A stretch of DNA of 64,000 bases from Kalmusia sp. IMI 367209 (taxonomy: Eukaryota > Ascomycota > Dothideomycetes > Pleosporales > Didymosphaeriaceae): positions 2,542,001 to 2,606,000 of the forward strand of contig JAPEUQ010000001.1 in NCBI GenBank assembly GCA_027946365.1. Reading direction: 5' to 3'. A model generated the notes under the pieces. It was not told where the DNA came from. It saw only the letters and a list, made by a program, of their open reading frames with translations, and did no database searches. The position numbers and the translations under genes are program-made. Positions 11,709 through 22,284 of the stretch are shown in pieces. How positions within the stretch are numbered: position 1 is the stretch's first letter; every line of letters begins with the position of its first letter.

Positions 11709-12464
11709 TTACATACGACGACGCAAACCTTCACGACGAGGTTGGATGGATACAATATCATCTTTGCTGGATTCTTCTTTCTTTGACCTTGAACTCTTGA
11801 CGGCTTCTTTCTTCACATCACGTTTATCTCGATTGGGTTTATTCCGTGGCCCAACCTTTTGCTTCGGTCTTTGTGTCGAGGGTCCTGGAGAGCCAGGGAG
11901 TTTACCTACCGCTAGCGTTTCAATGAGCATCTTTATCCGCTGTGCGCGAACTGCAGGCGAGGCAGTCTCCACTTTCCACAGCACTGAATATCTGTCCGAC
12001 TTGTTCAACCCTTCAAAGTAGGCAAGCGCTGCAGGCTCTGCGTTCAGTGAGTTCGCCAAATCCGGCGCGACTGTCATCGTAGATGGTCCTGCGTACGCGC
12101 GTTCCCATCTCCCATCACTCTTGGCAGCATCGACCGCCGCGATACCTGCTGGACGCATTTTGCCTTCTTTCATCAGTCGTGCGATTGTGCTGACATTCTT
12201 CTGAGACCATATGCTCTTTGGACGTCTCGGGGTGTATCGTGATATCCACCAAGTTTCATCGATAGTTTGTGCACGCCCGTCAATCCATCCGAAGCACAAA
12301 GCAACCTCAACGGCTTCGGTGGAAGATATAGAGGGGATACCGGAACCCTTCTTGGCGAGTTTGAGGTACACGCCTGAAGCAGTGGCATGCTCGTGCTCGA
12401 GGAACGACTCGAAGTCGGCGACGGACGCAAACGGACGGATAGGTAAATCTGTCGGGAGAGCCAT
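11709..12464 (-). CDS. YdeI/OmdA (OmpD-associated) family protein with a basic C-terminal tail
   Basis: Single exon of 251 aa from ATG 12464. That ATG has A at -3 and G at +4; an in-frame ATG at 12563 would add a 33-residue Arg/Ser-rich leader that could be a targeting peptide but has a poorer start context. The domain spans about 1-175, with EVALCFGWIDGRAQTID, WWISRYTPRRPKSIWSQKN and the C-terminal LNKSDRYSVLWKVETA. These are hallmarks of the YdeI/OmdA family, linked in bacteria to resistance to membrane-active compounds and widespread in fungi with unknown role. The last 65 residues are Lys/Arg-rich with several basic clusters, suggesting nuclear or nucleic-acid association (inference). Confidence 0.85.
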   Translation of the reverse strand: MALPTDLPIRPFASVADFESFLEHEHATASGVYLKLAKKGSGIPSISSTEAVEVALCFGWIDGRAQTIDETWWISRYTPRRPKSIWSQKNVSTIARLMKEGKMRPAGIAAVDAAKSDGRWERAYAGPSTMTVAPDLANSLNAEPAALAYFEGLNKSDRYSVLWKVETASPAVRAQRIKMLIETLAVGKLPGSPGPSTQRPKQKVGPRNKPNRDKRDVKKEAVKSSRSKKEESSKDDIVSIQPRREGLRRRM

Positions 12465-13128
12465 ATTAGACAGAGCGCGAGGGTGGAAAGCTCTCTTTGA
12501 AGGTTGTCGAGGCGAATGCAAGAAATATCTTTCACATAGGCGCTGTGTGTAGAAGCATCTCATGTACCTGAAATGGCCGCATCTCTGCGACGTGGCAATT
12601 AATTCAGGGTGATGCTTGAAGCTGGAGAGTATCGTCGCTGGGAAAAGGACCGGCTGATAGTTGGTTCCGGCTCATCGCCGCTATCTCCGAGTAATCGCCC
12701 TCTTCAGCTTTCCCCTCTCAGCATGACCCCACTCTCTATTCAAAGACGATCGCATGGACAGCTACAGAAGAGTAAGAACCGATGCTTCATATTTTCCATG
12801 GAGTGAACTTACTGGAAACTCACGACGAGACTCGCATCTGTGTTGTAGGGAACTAATCCGTGGCCTCTTAGCTAGCTATATACACACAGCTTTCGCGACC
12901 TCTCTATGTGCTATTTGACCCATTAAGAAAGAACAATGCAGATTAGTTACTCGTTTACGATCAGTGAGTTAAGTCGACGATACGGGGCCCTCCTTGGTTT
13001 ACAATGAAACACCAATGATGCACATCATTGCCTTGGACGCCTAATCAATAACCTCGATCAAAACACCTGTCCGTAGCTTCTTTGCGGCCGACCCCTTCAC
13101 AATACTACTCCACAAACAAAATAATAAG
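12465..13128. other. Divergent intergenic region (YdeI-like / SUKH gene)
   Basis: Promoters of the two flanking genes. No gene or RNA recognised. Confidence 0.55.
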
Positions 13129-14773
13129 ATGGCCCGAACACGACAAGATCGCCAGACACCTGAGAGCCATGAGCACACCCAAGATCCCCCCTCTCCAGAC
13201 CTTCCCGCTTTCTCCGCCCAAGAAATCCTCACAGAGCGATGGACAGCCGGCGTACGACAAACGGCATCGTACCTATCAGTCGATCTCGCCATGCTCGGCC
13301 GTGTCGATATGGCAGCCAGGATCCAGTCACTCTTGCACAATCGCGCGTATATACCAGAAGGCATGTACGATGGCGCGAAGAATTACTGGCCGTGCCTCAA
13401 TTTTGCGTACGCAGGGACCTAGGTATAATATGGGTGCCTTTGTTTCGCGAAATGAAGACTCTTTCGTCTATACGAGACAATCATAAAGTACCGATCTCCA
13501 CTTTGTAACTTACACTGACTTTCACCCGCTCCTTAGTTACGAAGCGGCCCACATACAAGTTCCGGATATGGATGATGCAGAGGCGTTACGGAAGAGGCAG
13601 GAAGAAGAAGTGGCATGGGTGGAGAAACGGTGTTTCCAGAACTCGCCCGTATATTCCGACCCTGAGAAATATAAACATCAACGAGAAGTGGAGGACAGTT
13701 TGAAACGCATATTCGATGAGGGTATTGATAGCTTTGATGGAGATCAAGTTGTGAAAACGATGACTGAGTTGTCAGATATGTGTGCGCCAGGCACCTTCCA
13801 GGGCCGTGCTGTGCGAACCCGCGCAATTGATTATCTGATGGAGAAAGGAAAAGACGAGCAAGCAATAAAAATGCTAGAACAGGCTATCGAAGCTATTCAA
13901 ACCTATGCCTATAGCTTGTACGATGAGATACCAAAGCTACGATACGCGTGGAGGTTGCTCATTACCGGTGTGCTACGCGAAAAGCTTGATGTAGACGATA
14001 AATTGCTAGAGGAGAGAGGCGAAGAGGCTATTCGTACGATCGAAAAGCGACTCCGCGATGGGCCTATCGATCCTCTGGAGTCGAAATCCTTAAATGAACT
14101 CATTGATATGATAGAAGCAAATCTTTGGGATGAGGCCTACCCTGCTGCGGCGCAAAACCAACAGATTGAGCCGAAGCCTCCAGGTCGCCAGCTCCAAATC
14201 GGACCAAAAAACTTTCTCCGCAAACCACCTGCCTCAGATATCGAAATTTCCGCCGTAGAAGCTCGCCTGGGAATCGAGCTACCAGACGATTTGAAGCGTT
14301 TTCTACGCCTTACAAATGGCTTCGCCCAACACAACTACCCCAGCCTACTGGACGTGGTCAACGGCACAGATGCCCTAGACTGGGAGCCCCCGCTCATCCC
14401 AGAATATAAGCTTGAGCTTCTCCCAGGTTTTGATGCATACATACATCCAGACATTGAGCCGGTCGCGCTCGCGCGCATCGTCCCGCTCAATAATACCAGC
14501 TTTGAGTCAGCAGAACGCACCTACTTGATCGAACCACGCTACATAGATGAAGCACGGGCCCGGTTACGCGAATACTATGAGATACGAGCTGAGCCCTGGA
14601 TGAAACGGATTCTAGATATGTCTGTACAGAACTACTTTGGGGGCTGGGAGGCGCTGGAGAGGGCAGACTGGGGCATTGTGCGGTTTGCAAAGTACGAGTC
14701 GTACTTTGAACCAGGGTTTCGGAGATATCTAGAACATTTGGTAGTTCAGTCAGGGAGGCTACAGATTGAATAA
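13129..14773 (+). CDS. SUKH (SMI1/KNR4) domain protein
   Basis: Exons 13129-13406 and 13537-14773 give 504 aa. The 130-nt intron has donor gtacgc and a cactgac branch site, and joins NFA to YEAAHIQVPDMDD. The N-terminal half is helical and charged, possibly repeat-like (EKGKDEQAIKMLEQAIEAI resembles a TPR-type helix pair). From about residue 315 the SUKH fold starts with ISAVEARLGIELPDDLKRF and LRLTNGFAQ, the family signature. SUKH proteins include yeast Knr4/Smi1, a hub protein of cell-wall integrity signalling, and bacterial immunity proteins of polymorphic toxin systems. This gene lacks the Knr4 layout and is probably one of the many fungal SUKH paralogues of unknown role. No toxin-like partner was seen beside it. 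Confidence 0.85.
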
Positions 14774-14917
14774 TGTGTAATTTTCCTTTTTGATCTAGTA
14801 AAGGTGGGGGGGTCCGAATGCGAAGAGGTATATTCAAGCATAGGTTACAAAAGTGGAAACAACAAAAATATGTTCCCCCAAAGGTACCACAAGAAATTGA
14901 AACTAAAATTTATAGCT

Positions 14918-16198
14918 TTACCTCAACAATGGGCCCTTCTTGATTGGCTCAATGACCGTAAAGTCCATTCTCTCTGGTAACGAGTCAGGGCACCAATACA
15001 ATGTACCATACCTCAACCAATGCGCGTATGTTCCAGGGATGTTGTCCGAATCCCTGTTTGACCTCCAAAGGGACCCTAAAGTCTGTCCAAGAATCTTGAT
15101 AATGAGGCCATGAGCTAATTTGAAACCAAAGCTCCGGCTCAGACACCCTTCAACAATCTTCCTGGCCTCTCGCTGTTCTTCCGTCTCCTGAGCCCCGTCC
15201 TCGGGTAGTTTGAGCGACATTAGATTGAAGGCTTTGTGTCCGTCCCATGCGGTGAACTCGTTGATCAACTGCGAACCTTCCATATATTCGATTGCATACA
15301 CATGCTGAGCCGAGTACTCGGGCCCATTCCAACCATCTTCTTCGTCCACGAGGCTCATCACCATAGTCATAGCCTGACCTTGTATGATGTAATCCGTAAG
15401 TAAACGACCTATGTCTGCTGACTCGATTCTTGTGCCATCCTCCTCCACAATCGCCGGTACCTCGAACGTTCCGCCCATGTGCGGTACACCTTCGAGCAGC
15501 GGGCTAGCATGCATGCCAGCGGTACTGGTCTTCCCGCCGTCGGCGGCCCAGAGTTCCAGAAGAAGGCGGTGGCACCGATCGAATAGCGCATTGTTTCGGC
15601 CCGAGCAGAGGAAGTAGTTTGTCAAACTGCGGCTCTTGACTCCACCAGCATTGTAAGACAGCACTTCCCACGGAGAATTAGGGTCGCCAATCGTTCGATT
15701 CCACAGCGCGTCCAGATCTCCGATCTGCATTAGGCCCACATCCGCGTAGACGCCGCCGTACTTCAGGAGTAAAGGCCAGCGCACGAGGTCCGACGTGTGC
15801 TGGGGAGCATGGTCTCCACCAATTGTGTTATCTAGGAATGCTCTTGGAAAAATTCCGGGATCCGTGATATCCAGAAAGTTGGCAATATTTAGGGGTGAGT
15901 TTGCTTGTCGATCAAGGACTCGAATGGCCCAACCAGACTTCGAGAAGCGACGGTACCAGGCGCGGATATTGCGTTGAGTATAGGGATGCATTTTCAAAAA
16001 ACCGGTGTGCCAGAAAAACCAGATGTTCTTCTCGGAGGTGATAGGCGCAGGATGGAGAATATCGTGGTCGATCAAGTCGTCAGGACGAAGGTCAAGATCG
16101 GAAGCTGGAATGGCGTGAACGCCGTTTGGTAGCGGGTATGTTTGCACGTCCGTGGTCATTGCTGAGGCTGTTGGTGAAGCTGTGCTCGATCCTAGCAT
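14918..16198 (-). CDS. GT32-like / capsular polysaccharide synthesis-type glycosyltransferase
   Basis: Single exon of 426 aa. KNIWFFWHTGFLKMHPYTQRNI near residues 57-78 and the metal/nucleotide-sugar motif KYGGVYADVG near 146-155 are typical of the DXD-glycosyltransferases grouped as Caps_synth/GT32. SDLVRWPLLLKYGG precedes the motif as in Och1-like enzymes. There is no clear signal anchor at the N-terminus, so a Golgi location is not evident. The donor and acceptor cannot be told. A second ATG at about residue 14 is possible. Confidence 0.85.
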   Translation of the reverse strand: MLGSSTASPTASAMTTDVQTYPLPNGVHAIPASDLDLRPDDLIDHDILHPAPITSEKNIWFFWHTGFLKMHPYTQRNIRAWYRRFSKSGWAIRVLDRQANSPLNIANFLDITDPGIFPRAFLDNTIGGDHAPQHTSDLVRWPLLLKYGGVYADVGLMQIGDLDALWNRTIGDPNSPWEVLSYNAGGVKSRSLTNYFLCSGRNNALFDRCHRLLLELWAADGGKTSTAGMHASPLLEGVPHMGGTFEVPAIVEEDGTRIESADIGRLLTDYIIQGQAMTMVMSLVDEEDGWNGPEYSAQHVYAIEYMEGSQLINEFTAWDGHKAFNLMSLKLPEDGAQETEEQREARKIVEGCLSRSFGFKLAHGLIIKILGQTLGSLWRSNRDSDNIPGTYAHWLRYGTLYWCPDSLPERMDFTVIEPIKKGPLLR

Positions 16199-16855
16199 TT
16201 GGTAAACTCTAAGATATACTTTTGTAAATATTGACCGTGAGGCTTCATGCTGCCTTTATGCATGCTAACGCGGTCTTTCCAAAAGTACACGCCAAGCAAT
16301 GACTCACCCAACTCTCATCGACATATCGGGTTGCACGAGAGCGATAATTGAGTTTCATAAAATGAAGATGCTATGAGAGGACCACTTATGGTTTAGCTTC
16401 GCGGGGCGCACGCATGATAAAATTCGACTCATCCGTGGCGCAGCGTAACATACGTTTATGGGAGGTGTTAGCGTTTCGCTTGAATGAATTGAAGGCTGAG
16501 CAGATGCGATTCGGAAGACCCTCTATTATCTCGCTGAAACTGTATAGGGCGCGAACACCTCCATGACCGCATTAAGGTCCACCTTGGAGTGCTGCGACAC
16601 CATTCCACGAGGGGACATGCCTTTCTCGAAATGCCTATGGGATCGTGCGGTGTGTCGTCTCCAGTGCTCTTGAATCCTCCAATAGTCTTACGCTGCTGGT
16701 CTTCTCATTCGCAACTTCGAAAGCAAGCGCGCTACGATGATTCTCTCTAGCGCATCCTAGTGCGTCATCGCCTACAAGTATAATGGTACTTAAACACGAA
16801 ACAAACACCTCGCAGAAGTATCATAGCATTGAACAATCAATTATCATTTCTCGTC
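16199..16855. other. Divergent intergenic region (glycosyltransferase / alpha/beta hydrolase)
   Basis: Promoters of both neighbours. No gene recognised. Confidence 0.55.
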
Positions 16856-17839
16856 ATGTCGCAAACGCTTGAGCTTGACCAAAAATTTTCTTCGAATGGT
16901 TGGATAATCAATTACGGAGTTTTCGGCGAAGAACATCAATACAAGCAGACGGTGCTGTTTGTCCACGGGACGCCATGGTCGTCCGCCGTATTCAAGCCAC
17001 TCGCGAAAGCGATTTTGAGCAGAGGTGGCTATCGTATAGTCATGTATGATCTCGCGGGTTACGGGCAGTCGCAAGACTTCAACGACAAGAATTCCGCGAA
17101 GGAGGATGACCTGTTCAAAGGAGGTAAAGTGACGCGTATCGCAGTGCAGTAGCATGCGCTTATCATCTATTCGCGCTCAGATACATCTGTACGGACACAA
17201 GCATCCGTCCTCGCCGATTTGTTCCAGCACCTCCATTTCACCCAAAGCGACTCAAGACCAGCCGTGGTCGCGCACGACATCGCCGGCGCAATCGCATTAC
17301 GAGCCAGTCTACTCCACAATTGTAAATACCGCAGCCTTCTGCTCTTAGATACGAACGCTGTTCTCCCCTGGGGTGATGGATTCTACAAACTCGCTCGCTC
17401 CGAGGCCAAGACCTTCCTCCAGCTCCCTCCTAGTATCTTCGAAGCAGTTGTACGGGCGGTAATCCGCACCGCATCACACGCCCCGAAGGATTTCAGTCGT
17501 GTGTGGGAGGACACCCTTGCCAAGCCTTGGATCGATGACAACCCAATTATTGCTGGTATGAAACAGTCCAGTTTTGTGCGGCAGATTGCGCAGGCGAACG
17601 ATGATGACGTTGCGGAGATGCTCGATCAAGGTCTTTATGAGAAAATAGAGTGCCCTGTCAAAATTTTATGGGGCGAGCAGGATCAGTGGATACCCCGAGA
17701 GAAGTTAGAGAGCTTGGCGGGATTGTTAAAGGGTTCGTTCAAGGAATTCGTTACTGTGCCGGATGCTGGACACTTGGTGATGATTGATCAGCCGGAGAGG
17801 ATTGCGATTGAGACTTTTGATTGGCTAATGAAGAATTGA
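16856..17839 (+). CDS. Alpha/beta hydrolase, epoxide hydrolase/haloalkane dehalogenase-like
   Basis: Exons 16856-17123 and 17181-17839 (57-nt intron) give 308 aa. The oxyanion-hole motif is VLFVHGTPWSS. The nucleophile elbow AHDIAGA carries Asp rather than Ser, as in epoxide hydrolases and haloalkane/haloacetate dehalogenases. The acid residue is probably the Asp of WGEQDQWIP and the base the His of DAGHLVMIDQP. No signal peptide, so probably cytosolic. The physiological substrate is unknown. A Ser-type esterase is unlikely because of the Asp nucleophile. Confidence 0.87.
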
Positions 17840-18314
17840 AAAGTCATTGTCAACGAACAAGAAGCTTTGCTAGCTTTTAGGCTCTTCATATTTGATCCTA
17901 GAGACTGACAGATTGGTAGATATATATGCCGTGTCCCCGTGGTCCATACGTTGACTTTTTCACTTCTACTAGCAGGTGGTAGTAGGAAAGAAAATGTAGC
18001 ATCGAAAGTATACAGACACCGTCATGTCGGGCTCTTCCATTTATAGATTCCTCGCATAACAGTTCCAACTTCTGAAGTGGAGTACTGAGTTTCCAATTCC
18101 ATGAATTAGCCGGGCTGAAGATGGTAGTCGACTCATCGTAGTTGTTAGGGTGCTTTTGCTCGGTTTGAGTCCTTCGTGGCGAGTGAATATCCCACACAAA
18201 TGAAGCACTCATCTCATATATTTTCATCTCTTAGATCCAAGCCGGCGTGCAGAGATAGTGATCATGTAGGGCGAAACTTTTGTGACACGATACCCGATCC
18301 CATCTCAAAGTCTC
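17840..18314. other. Convergent 3' region
   Basis: The 3' ends of the alpha/beta hydrolase and of the AflR-like regulator. Nothing else recognised. Confidence 0.55.
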
Positions 18315-19523
18315 TCAAACTTCTCCAAGGCGATGGATCGGATCCTCAACAGATGCAACTGCTTTGGCAAGATCGTCTTTCAACCATATGCCCAAGGTTG
18401 AAAATAGGACTTTGTCACTCTCTTGCACCTCCGCGTGTGAGGCTAATGCAGCAAACTTATCAATCAAGACTCCCGCTTTTCGGACTTCGTGGCGGATCAG
18501 CTGGTTGCGGAAGGCACGCTGCATTTGCGGATCATCGATATCGAAACCACCCACGGTAACAGAAGACGCGTTGATTTGGACGCATCTCTCGGGAAATTTT
18601 GACCGAGGTGGTGTCTAGAACATTTCGATGATTAGTGATTGTGCTTTGAATTGATCGCAACGAAGGCTTAATTCACAAGGGTTGTGGACTTGTTTGGCTT
18701 TGCTCTTTATTCCAATCTGCCATATCCAATACAAAACGTTCCTACATACCAGGGTTCCAGACGTGATTGGCGAAGGCACGCCCGAAGGATCAGCAGTATT
18801 TAATGAAGTGTAGACATCATCGCCAGCAGCCTCACGATACCACCACAAGGCACGCGAAATCAGAGATGCGTACAGCATTGCCTGATGACCCCGCTGTTTA
18901 GCACAGTTGCAGTCGATTAAACGATCAAGGGACTCTACGGCCCGTTTATTAGCCTGAAGAATTTGGGCCACGTCCAGTGTGATAGGCGCGTCGTCTGGAA
19001 ACAAGCGTTCTGGAATTGAAAGCAACTGGATGACCTCATTGGACTCATGATAGCACCTATGGCGCGGCCCTAACAACCTGCTGTCAAGTGGAGGCCAGAC
19101 GATAGATGGTTCCGACGGCATCGGTAGGTGTATGTCTTCTGGTGGCGTTATGCCTATGCCAAGCATGGGGTCAAAAGGGTCATGGTTATTGTCTGCTGTA
19201 GCGAGGCCTTCTATAGCCGGACTCTGATAGGCGGCGCTAGTCGCATGGGTGTTCGTTCCGTTGCGATCGGAAAATCTAGGACCAAGGTCAAGTCGTCTCC
19301 GTGGACGTTTGCCAAGTTGACGCGATGGACCGTATATGCAAGCTAGATTCATTGAAACACAACGGCCACATTGCGGTTGAGTTCGATCGCATTTCGTTTT
19401 GGCCGTTCCACAGGCATCACATGATGACCGCAGCCTTCGAGCAGTGTCCATGTGAGTTTCGTTATTACGAAGAGGCATGCGTGCAAGACAGGCTGTCGCG
19501 GGTCGGTTGATCTGCTTGATCAT
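18315..19523 (-). CDS. Zn(II)2Cys6 transcription factor, AflR family
   Basis: Exons 19523-18750 and 18614-18315 (135-nt intron with strong donor gtatgt and cactaat branch site) give up to 357 aa. The start is uncertain; in-frame ATGs at 19478 and 19451 would shorten it by 15 or 24 residues without touching the zinc cluster. The cluster SCDACGTAKTKCDRTQPQCG followed by CVSMNLAC has the CX2CX6CX6CX2CX6C spacing of AflR. It is followed by a basic linker GKRPRRR. The C-terminal part, with ILQANKRAVESLDRLIDCNC and ISRALWWYREAAG, matches the AflR C-terminal domain, and exon 2 completes it (QLIRHEVRKAG). It is a nuclear regulator, typically pathway-specific for secondary metabolism. The divergent neighbour is an MFS transporter. 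Confidence 0.88.
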
Positions 19524-20237
19524 CAGATTTGCTAGCCAACCCTTCCCAGCCTACAAGGCTACAGGTAGCGTACGCACCTACAGTTTACACTACACTCTTC
19601 AGCACCATATGGCTTTCCAAGATCACTTCCACGCGACCCAACACAGGTTGAACTTGATCGCAATGTGTGTCCAGTTGTGAACGAGGCTTTGCATGCGCTG
19701 CAGATGTCGCTTCCCGGGAACTAAACCTACCACGCCATTGGTCAGCCAGCTTGTTTGCCCTCAAAGCCCCGCACCAATGGTCAGCACCCAATGTCTCCCG
19801 GTGCTTTGTAAGTTGCTCGCATTGTCCTTCCCCAGTTTACAGATTGCTACACAGTGCCAAGCTACCTTAAGGCCTGTCCAAGTCTTTCGGACGAACTTTA
19901 AAAACGATATCCACGGTCACAGAACGCTCATTTGCGTCGCATGAATTTTCGGACGAACTATGGCTCGCCTGTGCTCGAAAGGAGAATGCTTACTTCATGC
20001 GAATTCCAATGAGCAAGCTGCTTTGTGTTGCAGGTGAATTGTAAGCAATTTGTACCTTCGGAGCTATGATAGCATACTCCGGGTCACATTGAATTACATA
20101 GTCAAGTAATTTATCCCTTCAGAAGAGGAAAAGGCATTGCCATATGAACTGTGTCTCGTTACGTTCTTCTAGGTATTAAATATCTCCCCTGCTTCGATTC
20201 GTTCTTTGGCGTATTTCAATCACAACGAGTCTCCAAA
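19524..20237. promoter_or_regulatory. Shared divergent promoter of the AflR-like regulator and the MFS transporter
   Basis: 714 nt between the two start codons. It contains the duplicated palindromic 13-mer listed separately. No canonical AflR site (TCGN5CGR) was found by eye. Confidence 0.55.
19885..19959. promoter_or_regulatory. Two exact copies of palindromic TTTCGGACGAACT, candidate operator
   Basis: TTTCGGACGAACT occurs at 19885-19897 and again at 19947-19959, 62 nt apart. Each contains the inverted repeat TTCG-GA-CGAA with a CGG triplet, the kind of half-site bound by zinc-cluster regulators. It lies between the regulator and transporter genes, so autoregulation and co-regulation are plausible but inferred. 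Confidence 0.5.
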
Positions 20238-22284
20238 ATGGACGCTCCGCCACTCGTTATAGAGAGCACCTCAGGCTCGACAGAAAAACCGTCTTCGGTG
20301 ATGAGTAAGGCAGGGAGTGAAGACAACCCAAGCCACCTCACAGGCATTCCACTCGTTCTTACCATGTTCGCTCTTTGTGCTGGTATATTTTGCGTGGCAT
20401 TAGACATCACTATCATAGCCACTGCGATACCCCGCATCACAGATGAGTTTCATGCATTAGAAGATATCGGGTGGTATGGGTCCGGTATGCTTGTCCACGT
20501 TCGTTGGTCAATGGATAGTTGCTAATCAAGGTTCAGCGTATCTTCTTACAACATGCGGTAAGCAAAAAGCCCAAGTCGCAAACCGTCCCTAATTGAGCAT
20601 ACTGACCCGTAGTATCTGACAGCGCTTCAGCTCCCATTTGGAAAGCTATATGGCTTCTTCAATCCCAAATGGACGTTCCTGGCTTCATTGCTGGTGTTTG
20701 AAGTTGGGAGCGCAGTTTGTGGTGCTGCACCATCTTCGATCGCCTTGATCATCGGGGTACGTTCAGCGCAAGCTATTGGGTGCTTTGACTGACCATATCA
20801 GCGAGCCATCCAAGGTATAGGCGGTTCAGGTGTACCTTGCGGGGCTATGGTTATCATTGCCCACACTACACCGATGCAAAAAAGAGCCTTGTATCAGAGC
20901 TTCTTCGGTGCAATGTTTGGTATCGCGTCTGTCGTTGGCCCATTGGTAAACTACACTGTTCCCTTGTATGATCAGTTCCAATCTAAGAGATATATAGATA
21001 GGCGGTGCTTTCACTGATCACGTCACCTGGCGATGGTGCTTTTATATCAACCTTCCTATCGGGTAAGAGGTGATGTAGCTTCATTGATGAATCGTTGCTA
21101 ACAGCCCGATAGCGGAGTGACCGCCACCCTTGTATTCTTTTACTTGCATCTTCACTTCGATCGGAGCTCAAATAACCAGAGCCAGAACCGAACAGCGTTT
21201 GAGTCGTTTCGTAGCCTAGATCCACTCGGCTTACTGCTCTTCTTCCCTGCCGTCATCTGCATCCTTATCGCTCTACAATGGGGCGGAACAAGATACGCCT
21301 GGAGCGACGGGCGCATTATCGCGCTGCTAACAGTATTCAGCGTCACGCTGCCTGCATTCATCGTTGTGCAGGCATATATGGGCGATGAAGCAACAGGTAT
21401 GTTTTAAGCTCCACGCTTGTCTTTCTGTCTAAAATCTACCAAGTACCGCCTCGCGTCGCTCTTCAAAGGACCATGTGGTCCGTCAGTCTCTTCACATTCT
21501 GCCTATTCTCGGGGCTCTACCTCCTAATCTACTTCCTACCGATCTACTTCCAAGCAATTCACGCTCAGTCGCCCGCAAGGTCCGGCGTCTCTAGCATCCC
21601 ATTGATTCTCTCAATGGTTGTGAGTATCATGTTCAGCGGCATATGCATCACCAAGACTGGGATCTACGTGCCCTTCATATTCGTGACTGTCGTAATGGTG
21701 AGCATTGCCGGCGGCCTCGTAACGTTGCTAGAGACCGACAGCGGAACGGGAAAATGGGTCGGCTACCAGATCTTGTACGGCTTCGGGGCAGGCTGCGCGC
21801 TGCAGATACCGCAGATTGCGGCGCAGAATGTCAACGAATTAAAGGATGTCCCGACCGCTATGGCGATTACTATGTTTGCGCAAAATTTCGGACCGACAAT
21901 TCTGCTGAGCGCGGGGAACAACATTCTTAATCAGAAGCTTCTCACGTATGTGGATCTCGACGTGAACATGATACATCTACTAACATGCAATCATTCTACA
22001 GATATATCTCAGATCTTGGTGTTGCGGACATAGACGCTGCTGCCGTTGTGAAAGCTGGAGCAACCAAAATTCGCGACGTTGTGCCCCAGCAGTACTTGGG
22101 AATAGTTCTCGAAGCGTACAACAAAGCACTGCGGCAGACGTTCTACGTAGCTCTTGCCATGTCTTGCGCAACAGTTTTTGGCGCATTGTTTGTTGAATGG
22201 AGAAGGATCAGGGGTTTTGATGGTACACAAGAGCCTACGAAAGATAGCCTTGAGAATGAGAAAGCAGAGGTCACAAAGAGCTGA
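20238..22284 (+). CDS. MFS transporter, DHA2-type (14-TM drug/toxin efflux)
   Basis: Eight exons: 20238-20484, 20537-20557, 20623-20756, 20802-20945, 20998-21062, 21113-21396, 21444-21945, 22002-22284. They give 559 aa. Exon 2 is only 21 nt. The first helix carries [13 protein letters not shown], the motif C-like signature of the 14-TM family. [12 protein letters not shown] and the loop [17 protein letters not shown] are diagnostic of fungal aflatoxin/trichothecene-efflux-type transporters. Introns are 45-65 nt, most with gctaat, ctgac or ctaac branch sites. Plasma-membrane export of a small toxic or self-made compound is the family role. Together with the divergent AflR-like regulator it may be a remnant or outpost of a metabolite locus. 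Confidence 0.92.

Noticed and set aside
13041..13364. Minus-strand frame opposite exon 1 of the SUKH gene
   Set aside because: The plus-strand exon splices cleanly to the SUKH gene; the antisense frame has no family features.
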